This document shows positions 8,142-16,295 of a stretch of DNA of 64,000 nucleotides, in pieces. The DNA lies in assembly GCA_044507605.1 (NCBI GenBank), contig JBIQJI010000010.1, forward strand, positions 61,159 to 125,158, written 5' to 3'. The DNA comes from Thermopolyspora sp044507605 (GTDB lineage: Bacteria; Actinomycetota; Actinomycetes; Streptosporangiales; Streptosporangiaceae). Under the pieces are notes generated by a model. It was not told the DNA's origin. It worked only from the letters and a program-made list of their open reading frames with translations, and did no database searches. Position 1 is the stretch's first letter. Each line of letters opens with the position of its first letter. The translations under genes and the position numbers were made by a program.

Positions 8142-9020
8142 ATGGAGGCGTTCCTCGGCCAGCTGCCGATCGGACTGTCGATCGCGGCGGTGCTGCTGCT
8201 CATCGCGCTCGGACTGACGTTCACGTTCGGCCAGATGGGCGTGATCAACATGGCCCACGGCGAGTTCATCATGGCGGGCGCCTACACGGCGTACCTGCTG
8301 CAGGGCTGGGCCGGCACGCAGGCCGTGCCGGTGGCGCTGCCGGTGGCGTTCGTCGTCGCCGGGGCGATGGGCTGGGTACTGGAGCGGGCCGCGATCAGGC
8401 GGTTCTACGGCCGCCCGCTCGACACCCTGCTGCTCACCTGGGGGGTGAGCCTGGTGCTGCAACAGCTCGCCCGCGACCTGTTCGGCGCGCCGAACGTGCA
8501 GGTGCGCGCGCCCGGCTGGCTGCGGGGCGGCATGGAGCTGTTCGGCACCGGGCTGCCCTACAGCAGGCTGTTCATCATGGGCCTCGCGGTGGTGAGCGTG
8601 CTCGCGATCTGGGCCTACCTGAACCGGTCGGCGCAGGGTCGGCGCATGCGGGCGGTCATGCAGAACCGCTCGCTCGCCGCGACCACCGGCATCGACACCG
8701 GCCGCGTCGACCAGCTCACGTTCTTCGTCGGCTCGGGCCTGGCCGGGGTCGCCGGGGTGGCGCTCACGCTGATCGGCCCGGTCGGGCCGTCGCTCGGCAC
8801 CTACTACATCGTCGACGCGTTCCTCGTGGTCGTCTGCGGCGGCCTCGGCCGCATGGGCGGGGCGGTGCTCGCCGCGCTCGGGCTGGGCCTGCTGAACTCC
8901 TACGCGGAGTTCTGGACGAACGCGAGCCTGGCCAAGGTGATCGTGTTCGCGGCGATCATCGGATTCCTGCAGGTCAGGCCGCAGGGCCTGTTCGTGCTGC
9001 GATCGAGGGCGCTGCTATGA
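8142..9020 (+). CDS. urtB: Urea ABC transporter permease UrtB
   Basis: 292-residue LivH-family inner-membrane permease with about eight hydrophobic segments. Family marks include ALGLTFTFGQMGVINMAHGEF (first half shown), RRMRAVMQNRSLAATTGID and the VVCGGLGRMGGAV loop that contacts the ATPases. GGAGG lies upstream (GCCGGAGGAGAACCGC before ATG 8142). The stop overlaps the urtC start as ATGA. Confidence 0.94.
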   Translation: MEAFLGQLPIGLSIAAVLLLIALGLTFTFGQMGVINMAHGEFIMAGAYTAYLLQGWAGTQAVPVALPVAFVVAGAMGWVLERAAIRRFYGRPLDTLLLTWGVSLVLQQLARDLFGAPNVQVRAPGWLRGGMELFGTGLPYSRLFIMGLAVVSVLAIWAYLNRSAQGRRMRAVMQNRSLAATTGIDTGRVDQLTFFVGSGLAGVAGVALTLIGPVGPSLGTYYIVDAFLVVVCGGLGRMGGAVLAALGLGLLNSYAEFWTNASLAKVIVFAAIIGFLQVRPQGLFVLRSRALL

Positions 9021-10123
9021 CGATCACGACGGAAAAGCCCGGCGAGGTACGGCCGGCGACGCGCGGCCCGGCCGGCCGGTGGGCCCGCCTGCGCGGCCCG
9101 GCCCTGTTCGCGGCGGTCGCCGTGCTCGCCCTGGTGGTCGCGCCGCTCGCGCTGGAGCCGTTCCGGCTCGGGCTGCTCGCCAAGTACCTGTGCTACGCGA
9201 TCGTGGCGCTCGGCATCGGCCTGGCCTGGGGGCGCGGCGGCATGCTCACCCTCGGCCAGGGCGTGTTCTTCGGGCTGGGCGGCTACGCGATGGGCATGTA
9301 CCTCAAGCTCGCCGACGCCGGCCCGGACCTGCCCGACTTCATGGTGTGGAGCGGCGTCGAACGCCTGCCGGCGCTCTGGGAGCCGTTCCGCAGCCCGGTG
9401 TTCGCGATCGCCATGGCGGTCGTGGCGCCCGTCGCGCTGGCCCTGCTGCTCGGCACCCTGGTGTTCCGGCGGCGCGTCCGCGGCGCGTACTTCGCGATCC
9501 TCACGCAGGCCCTGGCCGCCGCGCTGGTGATCCTGCTCGTCGGGCAGCAGGGCCTCACCGGCGGCACCAACGGCCTGACCAACTTCTTCGCGCTGTTCGG
9601 CCGGGACCTGGCCGCCGACGGCACGCAGCGCGGCCTGTACCTCGTCGTGGCGTGCACGCTCGGCGCGCTGTACCTCGGCGCCCGGCAGCTCGTCCGCAGC
9701 CGCTTCGGCCGGCTGCTGCTCGCGGTGCGCGACGGCGAAGACAGGGTGCGCTTCCTCGGCTACGACCCCGCCACCGTCAAGACGATCACGTTCGCCATCT
9801 CGGCGGGCATGGCCGGCATCGCGGGGGCGCTGTTCGTGCCGATCGTCGGCATCATCTCGCCGGCGCTGCTCGGCGTGGTGCCGTCGCTGGAACTGGTGGT
9901 CGCCGTGGCCGTCGGCGGCCGGTACGCCCTGGCCGGCGCGGTGCTCGGCGCCGTGGTCATGGGCTACGCCAAGACGGCGCTGAGCGAGGAGTTCGCGGGC
10001 GGCTGGCTGTACCTGCAGGGCGCGCTGTTCATCCTCGTCATGACCCTCGCCCCCAAGGGCCTCGCCGGGCTGGTCCTGTGGCGGCGTACGCACACCGGAA
10101 CGGCATCGGAGGAGACGTCATGA
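9017..10123 (+). CDS. urtC: Urea ABC transporter permease UrtC
   Basis: 368-residue LivM-family permease, partner of UrtB in the membrane channel. About ten hydrophobic segments; motifs include LAWGRGGMLTLGQGVFFGLG (about 69-88), RGAYFAILTQAL, QQGLTGGTNGLTNF and VRDGEDRVRFLGYD. The longer open frame upstream is ignored: ATG 9017 overlaps the urtB stop (ATGA) and gives the normal N terminus. The first ~25 residues are a basic, cytoplasmic leader. Confidence 0.94.
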   Translation: MTITTEKPGEVRPATRGPAGRWARLRGPALFAAVAVLALVVAPLALEPFRLGLLAKYLCYAIVALGIGLAWGRGGMLTLGQGVFFGLGGYAMGMYLKLADAGPDLPDFMVWSGVERLPALWEPFRSPVFAIAMAVVAPVALALLLGTLVFRRRVRGAYFAILTQALAAALVILLVGQQGLTGGTNGLTNFFALFGRDLAADGTQRGLYLVVACTLGALYLGARQLVRSRFGRLLLAVRDGEDRVRFLGYDPATVKTITFAISAGMAGIAGALFVPIVGIISPALLGVVPSLELVVAVAVGGRYALAGAVLGAVVMGYAKTALSEEFAGGWLYLQGALFILVMTLAPKGLAGLVLWRRTHTGTASEETS

Positions 10124-10959
10124 CGGGCACCACCGGCGACGCGCTGCTGGAGGTGCGGGACCTGTCGGTGGTGTTCGACGGATTCCGCGCGATCGACGGG
10201 CTCGACCTCACCGTCGAGCAGGGGGAGCTGCGTTTCCTCATCGGCCCGAACGGCGCCGGGAAGACCACGCTGATCGACGTGATCACCGGGCTCACCCGGC
10301 CGGCGTCCGGCACCGTGCGGTTCGCCGGCACCGAGCTCGTGGGCCGCAAGGAGCACGAGATCGTGCGGCTCGGCGTGGGCCGCACCTTCCAGACCGCCGT
10401 CGTGTTCGAGGAGCTCACGGTCGTGGAGAACCTCGACCTGGCGGCGTCGTTCCGGCGGCCGCTGTGGTCGCTGGCGCGGCGCCGGCGTGGCGTGCCGGAG
10501 GCGGTCGCCCGGGCCCTGGAGACCACCGGCCTGACCGCCCTCGCCGACCGCCCCGCCGGGGTGCTGTCGCACGGGCAGCGGCAGTGGCTGGAGATCGGCA
10601 TGCTGATCGCGCAAGGGCCCAGGCTGCTGCTTTTGGACGAGCCCGTGGCGGGCATGTCGCTGGAGGAACGGGCGCGGACGGGGGAGCTGCTCACCCAGAT
10701 CGCCCAGGATCACACCGTGATCGTCATCGAGCACGACATGGATTTCCTCCGGCGTTACGCCTCGGTCGTCACGGTTCTGCATGAAGGCAAGGTGCTCATG
10801 GAAGGCTCGGTCGAGGAGGTCCGCGAGGATCCACGCGTGCGGGAGGTGTACCTCGGCCGCGCCGCCCGGCCCACCGCCGTGTCCGCGCCCGTCTCCGGGT
10901 CCGTCTCCGAGCCCGTCTCCGGGCCGAGCGCCGCGCCGATCTCTGAGGAGGTGGGGTAG
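10120..10959 (+). CDS. urtD: Urea ABC transporter ATPase UrtD
   Basis: 279-residue LivG-type ATPase. Walker A GPNGAGKTT, Q-loop GRTFQTAVVFEELTV, an atypical signature LSHGQRQWLE (usual for UrtD), Walker B LLLLDEPVAGM and the switch His in VIEHDMDF. ATG 10120 follows GGAGGAG and overlaps the urtC stop. The last ~30 residues (SAPVSGSVSEPVSGPSAAP) are an extra Ser/Pro/Val tail coded by a GTCTCCGRG repeat (10880-10925) not expected in the family. It probably does not affect catalysis. Confidence 0.94.
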   Translation: MTGTTGDALLEVRDLSVVFDGFRAIDGLDLTVEQGELRFLIGPNGAGKTTLIDVITGLTRPASGTVRFAGTELVGRKEHEIVRLGVGRTFQTAVVFEELTVVENLDLAASFRRPLWSLARRRRGVPEAVARALETTGLTALADRPAGVLSHGQRQWLEIGMLIAQGPRLLLLDEPVAGMSLEERARTGELLTQIAQDHTVIVIEHDMDFLRRYASVVTVLHEGKVLMEGSVEEVREDPRVREVYLGRAARPTAVSAPVSGSVSEPVSGPSAAPISEEVG

Positions 10960-11652
10960 GTGCTCTCCGTCCGAGGGCTCCATGCCGGCTACGGCAGGGC
11001 CCGGGTGCTCTTCGACGTGTCGTTCGACGTCGCGCCCGGCGAGCTGGTCTGTGTGATGGGACGCAACGGCGTGGGCAAGACCACGCTGCTCAACGCGATC
11101 ATGGGCGTGCTGCCCCCGGCCTCCGGCACGGTCGGCTTCGAGGGCCGCGACGTCACCCGGCTGAAGCCGCACGAGCGGGTGCGCCTCGGCATGGGCTATG
11201 TGCCGCAGGGGCATGAGACGTTCCCGCAGCTCAGCGTGCACGGCAACCTGCTCGTGACGCTGGAGGCGTCCCCGCACCGCGACTCCGCGGCGATCGACGC
11301 GGCCCTGGAGGTCTTCCCGCGGCTCAAGCCGCTGCTCAAGCGCCGCGCCGGCTTCCTGTCCGGCGGTCAGCAGCAGCAGCTCGCGATGGCCCGCGCCCTG
11401 GTCACCCGCCCCAGGCTGCTCATCCTCGACGAGCCCACCGAGGGCATCCAGCCGTCGATCGTCGCCGAGATCGAGGAGGCCGTCGAACGCCTGCACGCCT
11501 CGGGCCTGGCGGTGCTCCTCGTCGAGCAGTACCTCGACCTGGCGCTGCGCCTGGCCGACCGTTTCCTCATCCTGGACGCCGGCCACGTCGTCCGGTCGGG
11601 AACCGCGGAGGAGCTGCGCGGCGAGGAGGTCCACCGGCTGCTCGCGGTCTGA
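10960..11652 (+). CDS. urtE: Urea ABC transporter ATPase UrtE
   Basis: 230-residue LivF-type ATPase that pairs with UrtD. Walker A GRNGVGKTT, signature LSGGQQQQLAMAR, Walker B LLILDEPTEGIQPSIV and the following VEQYLDLAL. GTG 10960 abuts the urtD stop with no gap, and GAGGAGGTGGGG just upstream serves as ribosome-binding site. The UrtE-typical MGYVPQGHETFPQLSV segment is present. Last gene of the operon; no clear intrinsic terminator follows, only a GC-rich repeat tract. Confidence 0.94.
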   Translation: MLSVRGLHAGYGRARVLFDVSFDVAPGELVCVMGRNGVGKTTLLNAIMGVLPPASGTVGFEGRDVTRLKPHERVRLGMGYVPQGHETFPQLSVHGNLLVTLEASPHRDSAAIDAALEVFPRLKPLLKRRAGFLSGGQQQQLAMARALVTRPRLLILDEPTEGIQPSIVAEIEEAVERLHASGLAVLLVEQYLDLALRLADRFLILDAGHVVRSGTAEELRGEEVHRLLAV

Positions 11653-11655
11653 GCG

Positions 11656-11782
11656 GCTGCCGGGCCGGCCCGCCGGGTCGGGCCGCCGGGTCGGGCCGTC
11701 GAGCCGGACGGTCGAGCAGGCCTGTCAGGTCGGGCGGTCGAGCCGACGGCCGAGCAGGCCTGTCGAGTCGGGCGGTCGCGGC
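11656..11782. repeat. GC-rich tandem repeats in the urtE - paaX-like spacer
   Basis: The convergent spacer is built from short direct repeats: CCGGGTCGGGCCG steps near its left end, CGAGCAGGCCTGTC at 11713-11726 and again at 11751-11764, and TCGGGCGGTCG twice. There is no T-run, so it is not an obvious intrinsic terminator. It resembles the slippage-type repeats found inside several genes of this window. Confidence 0.6.
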
Positions 11783-12640
11783 TCAGGTCGCGCCCGTGCC
11801 GGGCGGCGCCGGCAGCTCGTCCAGCACGAGGTCGGCGAGTTCGCGCGCCGGCTGCTCGTACTCCAGGGCCAGGGCGTAGAAGACCTGTTCGGCCCTGATG
11901 GCGGGCCAGTCGGGCGGCAGGTGCTCGACCGGCAGGTGCGGGTCCTGGCGGATGAGCCGCAGCCAGTCGGTGTGCAGGAGCAGCTGACTGGCCAGCACGT
12001 CGGGCTGCGCCGGCCGCGGCTCGCCGCTGTCCCAGCGGTCGAGGAACGCCTGGTAGCGCTCGGCGATCTGGGCGATGTCGAAGCCCCGGCGCACCAGGTC
12101 GGCGGCCTCGGTCGGCTTGAGCGCGTGCGCGGACAGCACGGTGACGTGGTCGTGCAGGCCGAGCTCGGCGACGACGGCGGTCATGTCCTTGGTGCCGGGG
12201 GCGATCCACACGCCGCTGTGGGCGAGGCCGAAGCCGGCCCAGGTGAGGCGGGAGCGCAGGTCGTGGCGGGTGCCGCGGTGGCTGTCGGGCAGGGAGAAGG
12301 CGACGACGGTCCAGGTGCCGTCCCAGTCGCGGTTGACGGCGCCCGCCTCCCACACCCGCTGCCGGCCGTCCTCCAGCACGGCGGCGGCGTGCGGGGTCAG
12401 CCCGAAGTAGGTCTTGCGGCCCCTGCGGTGCCGCTCCAGCAGGCCGCGTTTGGCCATGCGGGTGAGCGTCGAGCGCACGGCCTCTTCGGTCACGCCCAGC
12501 CGGGCGAACACCTCGATGATGCTGCCGGAGTACACGGCGACGTCGCGTCCCAGCACGTAGATGGCGAGGAAGGTCAGCATCAGGGACTGGGGACGTACGG
12601 AGGGCGATTGCTGCGAATCGTCTCCTTCGCCGGGGTTCAC
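11783..12640 (-). CDS. PaaX-family transcriptional regulator
   Basis: 285 residues with the PaaX layout: an N-terminal winged helix (about 18-85; LMLTFLAIYVLGRD, RSTLTRMAKRGLLER), a central domain with WDGTWTVVAFSLPDSHR, and a C-terminal domain ending WPAIRAEQVFYALALEYE. PaaX proteins repress phenylacetate or other CoA-thioester pathways and respond to acyl-CoA ligands. No paa genes are nearby. It is divergent from the MHS-type transporter across a 246-base gap, so that transporter is the likeliest target, together with its own gene. Confidence 0.85.
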   Translation of the reverse strand: MNPGEGDDSQQSPSVRPQSLMLTFLAIYVLGRDVAVYSGSIIEVFARLGVTEEAVRSTLTRMAKRGLLERHRRGRKTYFGLTPHAAAVLEDGRQRVWEAGAVNRDWDGTWTVVAFSLPDSHRGTRHDLRSRLTWAGFGLAHSGVWIAPGTKDMTAVVAELGLHDHVTVLSAHALKPTEAADLVRRGFDIAQIAERYQAFLDRWDSGEPRPAQPDVLASQLLLHTDWLRLIRQDPHLPVEHLPPDWPAIRAEQVFYALALEYEQPARELADLVLDELPAPPGTGAT

Positions 12641-12886
12641 AAGGAGAGGGTAGACGAATCCAAATTATTGGGCAAAACTGTGACGCAGATCGCAGGAATG
12701 CCCTATGTTTCCGGACGTCCCGCCCATAGCGTGACCCGAGGAGCCGAACATGGATCCGAGGCGTGCCCGTCTACCGCCCCAGGCGGCACGAGACCTCTCG
12801 TGCCCCTCCAGCACCAACGCGCCCGACTCCCGCGACTCGATCGCCCCTCATCCGGAGCCCCCCACGCCACGAACGGAAGCCACGCC
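12641..12886. promoter_or_regulatory. Divergent control region between paaX-like and MHS transporter genes
   Basis: A 246-base non-coding gap. Its left part (12655-12700) is unusually AT-rich for this genome (CAAATTATTGGGCAAAACTG), as expected of promoters. I could not define matching -35/-10 pairs or a convincing palindrome with confidence. The right part is GC-rich with open frames in several phases but no gene-like translation. Confidence 0.4.
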
Positions 12887-14248
12887 ATGTCCACCTCGTC
12901 GGCCGCAGCCTCCAACCCCGTCCAACTCCGCCGAGCGGTCATCTCCAGCTTTCTCGGCAGCCTCATCGAGTACTACGACTTCCTTCTGTACGCCACAGCC
13001 TCGGCGGTGATCTTCGGCAAGGTCTTCTTCACCGACCTGAGCCCGCTCGCCGCCACCGTCGCCAGCTTCGGCACCTTCGCCACCGGCTATCTCGCCCGGC
13101 CGCTGGGGGGCCTCATCTTCGGCCACTTCGGCGATCGACTGGGCCGCAAACGCATGCTCGTGCTGACCATGTCGATCATGGGTGTGGCCAGCACCCTCAT
13201 CGGCGTGCTGCCGACCTACGACGTGCTCGGCTCCCTCGCGCCCATGGCGCTCGTCGTGCTCCGTGTCCTCCAGGGCGTGGCGGTCGGCGGCGAGTGGGGC
13301 GGCGCGGTGCTCATGTCCGTCGAGCACGCCCGGGGCAGGCGCGGCCTGTGGGCCAGCTTCACCAGCGCCGGAGCGCCGCTCGGCATGGTGCTGTCGACCA
13401 TCGTGATGACCGTCACCTCCGCGATCGTGGGCGACGACGCCTTCCTCAGCTGGGGCTGGCGCGTCCCGTTCCTGCTCAGCATCGTGCTGCTGGCGATCGG
13501 CCTGTTCGTCCGCGCCCGGGTCGAGGAGACCCCCGTCTTCGCCGCCGAGGAGGAGCGGACCAGGAAGCAGGCCGTCGCCCGGAAGCCGCCGCTGCTGAGC
13601 CTGCTGCGCGATCACCCCAGGCCGCTGCTGCTCGGCATCGGCATCGGCCTCGCGGTGTTCGCCCTTCAGGGCACGCTCACCACGTTCCTGCTGTCCTACG
13701 GTGTGCACGTCGGCTTCGACCGCCAGGAGGTGCTCAACGGCGTCACCATCTCCTCCTGCCTCGCCGTTGTCGGGCTGTTCGGCTGGTCCGCGCTGTCCGA
13801 CCGGGTGGGCCGCCGGCCGGTCGTGATCGCCGGCGCCGTCGTGGCCGCCGCGTTCGCCTTCCTCATCTTCCCGCTCGTCGACTCCGGCAGCTTCGGCCTG
13901 CTCGTCCTCGCCCTCGTCCTCGGCCAGTCGGTGATCCACCCGATGATGTACGGCCCGATGGGGGCGATGTACACCGAGCTGTTCGCCACCGGCAGCCGCT
14001 ACACCGGCGCCTCCCTCGGCTATCAGATCGCCGGGCTCGGCGCCGGGCTGGGCCCGCTGCTGTTCGCCGAGATCCAGAACGCCAACGACGGAGGCGGCCA
14101 GGTGCTCATTTCGGTGATCCTCGCCGCGGGCCTGCTGCTGACCTTGGTCTGCACCCTGGTGATGCGCGAGACGCATCACAACGATCTCGCGGCCGTCCCC
14201 GGGCAGGTCGCGAGCTCTGCGGACACCCCCTCGGGGGCGTCGGCCTGA
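12887..14248 (+). CDS. MHS-family MFS transporter (metabolite:H+ symporter)
   Basis: 453-residue, 12-segment transporter. It starts VQLRRAVISSFLGSLIEYYDF (first part of the MHS signature), then FGHFGDRLGRKRML between segments 2 and 3, RVLQGVAVGGEWGGAVLM in segment 4 and a second half repeat GWSALSDRVGRRP. These match the shikimate/proline-betaine/dicarboxylate MHS family; the substrate is not predictable. ATG 12887 is chosen because the conserved N terminus begins directly after it; the frame is open far upstream but without similarity. Nearby CoA-transferase and lyase genes suggest an organic acid (inference). Confidence 0.88.
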   Translation: MSTSSAAASNPVQLRRAVISSFLGSLIEYYDFLLYATASAVIFGKVFFTDLSPLAATVASFGTFATGYLARPLGGLIFGHFGDRLGRKRMLVLTMSIMGVASTLIGVLPTYDVLGSLAPMALVVLRVLQGVAVGGEWGGAVLMSVEHARGRRGLWASFTSAGAPLGMVLSTIVMTVTSAIVGDDAFLSWGWRVPFLLSIVLLAIGLFVRARVEETPVFAAEEERTRKQAVARKPPLLSLLRDHPRPLLLGIGIGLAVFALQGTLTTFLLSYGVHVGFDRQEVLNGVTISSCLAVVGLFGWSALSDRVGRRPVVIAGAVVAAAFAFLIFPLVDSGSFGLLVLALVLGQSVIHPMMYGPMGAMYTELFATGSRYTGASLGYQIAGLGAGLGPLLFAEIQNANDGGGQVLISVILAAGLLLTLVCTLVMRETHHNDLAAVPGQVASSADTPSGASA

Positions 14249-14326
14249 CCGCTGACCGCCACGTCCGCCCGACGGGGGCCGTGCGGTAGGGCCACCTCGT
14301 TCCGGCCCGTAACGACCGCACGACAA

Positions 14327-14361
14327 GAGGGCCGCCCGGCCGCCATCACCGGGCGGCCCTC
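14327..14361. terminator. Bidirectional intrinsic terminator
   Basis: Perfect 13-bp stem GAGGGCCGCCCGG (14327-14339) / CCGGGCGGCCCTC (14349-14361) with a 9-base loop. It lies between the convergent MHS transporter and the FCD regulator and can serve both strands. No long U-tract follows, which is common in high-GC actinobacteria. Confidence 0.8.
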
Positions 14362-14382
14362 GCCCGCTGAGGGTGGGGGCCG

Positions 14383-15042
14383 CTAGGCGCCGCGGATCGC
14401 GGCGGCCGACCGCAGATGGTCGGTCATGACCCGCTCGGCCAGCTCGGCGTCACCGGCCTCCAGGGCCCCGAGCAGGGTCTCGTGGGCGCGCAGGAACGCC
14501 TCGGCGTTGGCGGGGTCGTTCCACAGGCTCACCGAGACGGGCACGGGGTTGTTCTGCCAGATGGAACGCAGGTGGGCGGCCAGGAAGGCGGGCCCGCCCG
14601 CCTCGGCGACCAGGCGGTGGAAGTCGCGGCTGCCTGCCGCGAGCGCGGCGGCGTCGCCGGTGGCGCCGAGCATGCGCGTGTGCACGGCGCGCAGCTCGGC
14701 GAGCTGCGGCCCGGTGATGCGGGTGGCGGCCAGGCGCGCGGTCAGGCCCTCGACGGCGGACCGGAGCAGGTAGAGCTCCTCGATGGCGGCCGGGTCGAGC
14801 TCGGCCACGGTGGCGCCGTGGTGGGGGCGGTAGGAGATGAGGCCGTCGCTTTCGAGGCGGCGCAGCGCCTCGCGCACGGGCGTGATGGACACCCCGAGCC
14901 GGGTGGCGATCTCCTCTTGGAGGATCGCGCTGCCCGCCGGGAGGGCGCCGTCGATGATCTCCTGGCGCAGCGTCTCATGGACATAGTCGGCCTTGCTGGC
15001 GGGCGGCCGACGCGGAGCCGTCACTGGTCGCCTCTCTGCCAC
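14383..15042 (-). CDS. GntR-family regulator, FCD (FadR-like) subfamily
   Basis: 219 residues. The N-terminal winged helix (about 20-85) shows LRQEIIDGALPAGS, LGVSITPVREALRRLESDGL and the wing YRPHHGATV. The C-terminal FCD helical domain carries likely metal/ligand residues in SRDFHRLVAEAG and RAHETLLGAL. FCD regulators bind small carboxylates. It is divergent from the class III CoA-transferase/CitE-like pair, and an AT-rich palindrome sits in the 65-base gap, so it likely represses that pair and is relieved by the pathway acid. Confidence 0.88.
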   Translation of the reverse strand: MAERRPVTAPRRPPASKADYVHETLRQEIIDGALPAGSAILQEEIATRLGVSITPVREALRRLESDGLISYRPHHGATVAELDPAAIEELYLLRSAVEGLTARLAATRITGPQLAELRAVHTRMLGATGDAAALAAGSRDFHRLVAEAGGPAFLAAHLRSIWQNNPVPVSVSLWNDPANAEAFLRAHETLLGALEAGDAELAERVMTDHLRSAAAIRGA

Positions 15043-15083
15043 GCTCCCAAGGGTAACGGCAGGGGGCCGGAGCCGTGCTCCAG

Positions 15084-15107
15084 TTCATAACTTATAAGAT
15101 ATATGTC
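15084..15107. promoter_or_regulatory. Probable operator/promoter of the CoA-transferase operon
   Basis: An AT-rich island in GC-rich surroundings with perfect 8-bp palindrome CTTATAAG (15091-15098), then ATATATG just before the ATG at 15108. No Shine-Dalgarno sequence is visible, so the transcript may be leaderless. Position between divergent genes fits a binding site for the FCD regulator at 14383-15042. Confidence 0.5.
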
Positions 15108-16295
15108 ATGCAGGCGCTCTCCGGCATCACCGTGATCGACGCGGCGACCCTGTTCGCCGGCCCCATGGCGGCCACCTTCCTCGGCGACTTCGGCGCCGAC
15201 GTGATCAAGATCGAGCATCCGCGGCGGGGCGATCCGTCGCGCGGGCACGGCCAGGCCAAAGACGGCGTCGGCCTGTGGTGGAAGATGCTGTCGCGCAACA
15301 AGCGCGCCACGGCCATCGACCTGTCCACCGCCGAGGGGCAGGAGATCACCCGCCGGCTGGCCGCCGGGGCCGACGTGCTGATCGAGAACTTCCGGCCCGG
15401 CACCCTGGAGCGCTGGCACCTCGACCCGGAGCGGCTGTGGGAGATCAACCCGCGGCTGGTGATCGCCCGGGTGACCGGGTTCGGGCAGTTCGGGCCGATG
15501 TCGGGCCGGCCCGGGTTCGGCACGCTCGCCGAGGCGATGAGCGGGTTCGCCGCCATGACCGGCGAGCCGGACGGGCCGCCGACCCTGCCGCCGCTGGCCC
15601 TCGCCGACGGCATCGCCGCGCTCGCCGTCGCGTACGCCGTCATGGTGGCCCTGCGGGCCAGGGAGCACACCGGGCGCGGCCAGGTCATCGACCTGGCGAT
15701 CATCGAGCCCATCCTCACGGTGCTCGGGCCGCAGATCACCGCGTTCCACGCGCTCGGCAGCGTGCCGCGCCGCGTGGGCAACCGTTCCGTCAGCAACGCG
15801 CCCCGCAACACCTACCGCACCCGCGACGGCCGCTGGCTGGCGATCTCCACCAGCGCCCAGCCCATCGCCGAGCGGGTGATGCGCCTGGTCGGCCGCCCCG
15901 AGGTCATCGACGAGCCGTGGTTCGCCGCCGGCCGCACCCGCGCCGAGCACGCCGACGAGCTGGACGCCGCCGTGGGCGGCTGGATCGCCGAACGGGACGC
16001 CGACGAGGTGATCGACGCCTTTGAGCGGGCCGAAGCCGCGATCGCCCCCATTTACGACGTGCGCGACATCGTGACCGACCCCCAGTACGCCGCACTCGGC
16101 ACGATCGCGCACATCCCCGACGACGAACTCGGCAGCGTCGCCATGCAGAACGTGCTGTTCCGCCTCTCCGACACCCCGGGCGAGATCGCCTGGGCCGGTC
16201 CGCCCAAGGGCGCGCACACCGACGAGGTCCTCACGGCCCTCGGCTACACGCCGGCCGATCTGCGGCGACTGCGCGACGCCGGGGTGATCGCGTGA
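15108..16295 (+). CDS. Class III (family III) CoA-transferase
   Basis: 395-residue CaiB/BaiF-type CoA-transferase. It starts with the usual LSGITVIDAATLFAGPMAA; LGDFGADVIKIEHP and SRNKRATAIDLS follow; the catalytic Asp should be in the PLALADGIAALAVAYA segment (around residue 168). It moves CoA between acyl-CoA and a carboxylate. The gene overlaps the CitE-like lyase by 4 bases. This pairing occurs in itaconate, mesaconate and citramalate catabolism (acid activated by CoA transfer, then cleaved by a citramalyl-CoA-type lyase). That assignment is inference; the true acid is unknown. Confidence 0.85.
   Translation: MQALSGITVIDAATLFAGPMAATFLGDFGADVIKIEHPRRGDPSRGHGQAKDGVGLWWKMLSRNKRATAIDLSTAEGQEITRRLAAGADVLIENFRPGTLERWHLDPERLWEINPRLVIARVTGFGQFGPMSGRPGFGTLAEAMSGFAAMTGEPDGPPTLPPLALADGIAALAVAYAVMVALRAREHTGRGQVIDLAIIEPILTVLGPQITAFHALGSVPRRVGNRSVSNAPRNTYRTRDGRWLAISTSAQPIAERVMRLVGRPEVIDEPWFAAGRTRAEHADELDAAVGGWIAERDADEVIDAFERAEAAIAPIYDVRDIVTDPQYAALGTIAHIPDDELGSVAMQNVLFRLSDTPGEIAWAGPPKGAHTDEVLTALGYTPADLRRLRDAGVIA

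Noticed and set aside
7871..9016. Upstream in-frame extension of urtC through urtA/urtB
   Set aside because: Translation is not permease-like until ATG 9017, which overlaps the urtB stop as in a coupled operon.
11656..11782. CRISPR-like array in the repeat spacer
   Set aside because: Repeats are short, GC-rich, degenerate and unevenly spaced, with no unique spacers and no cas genes.
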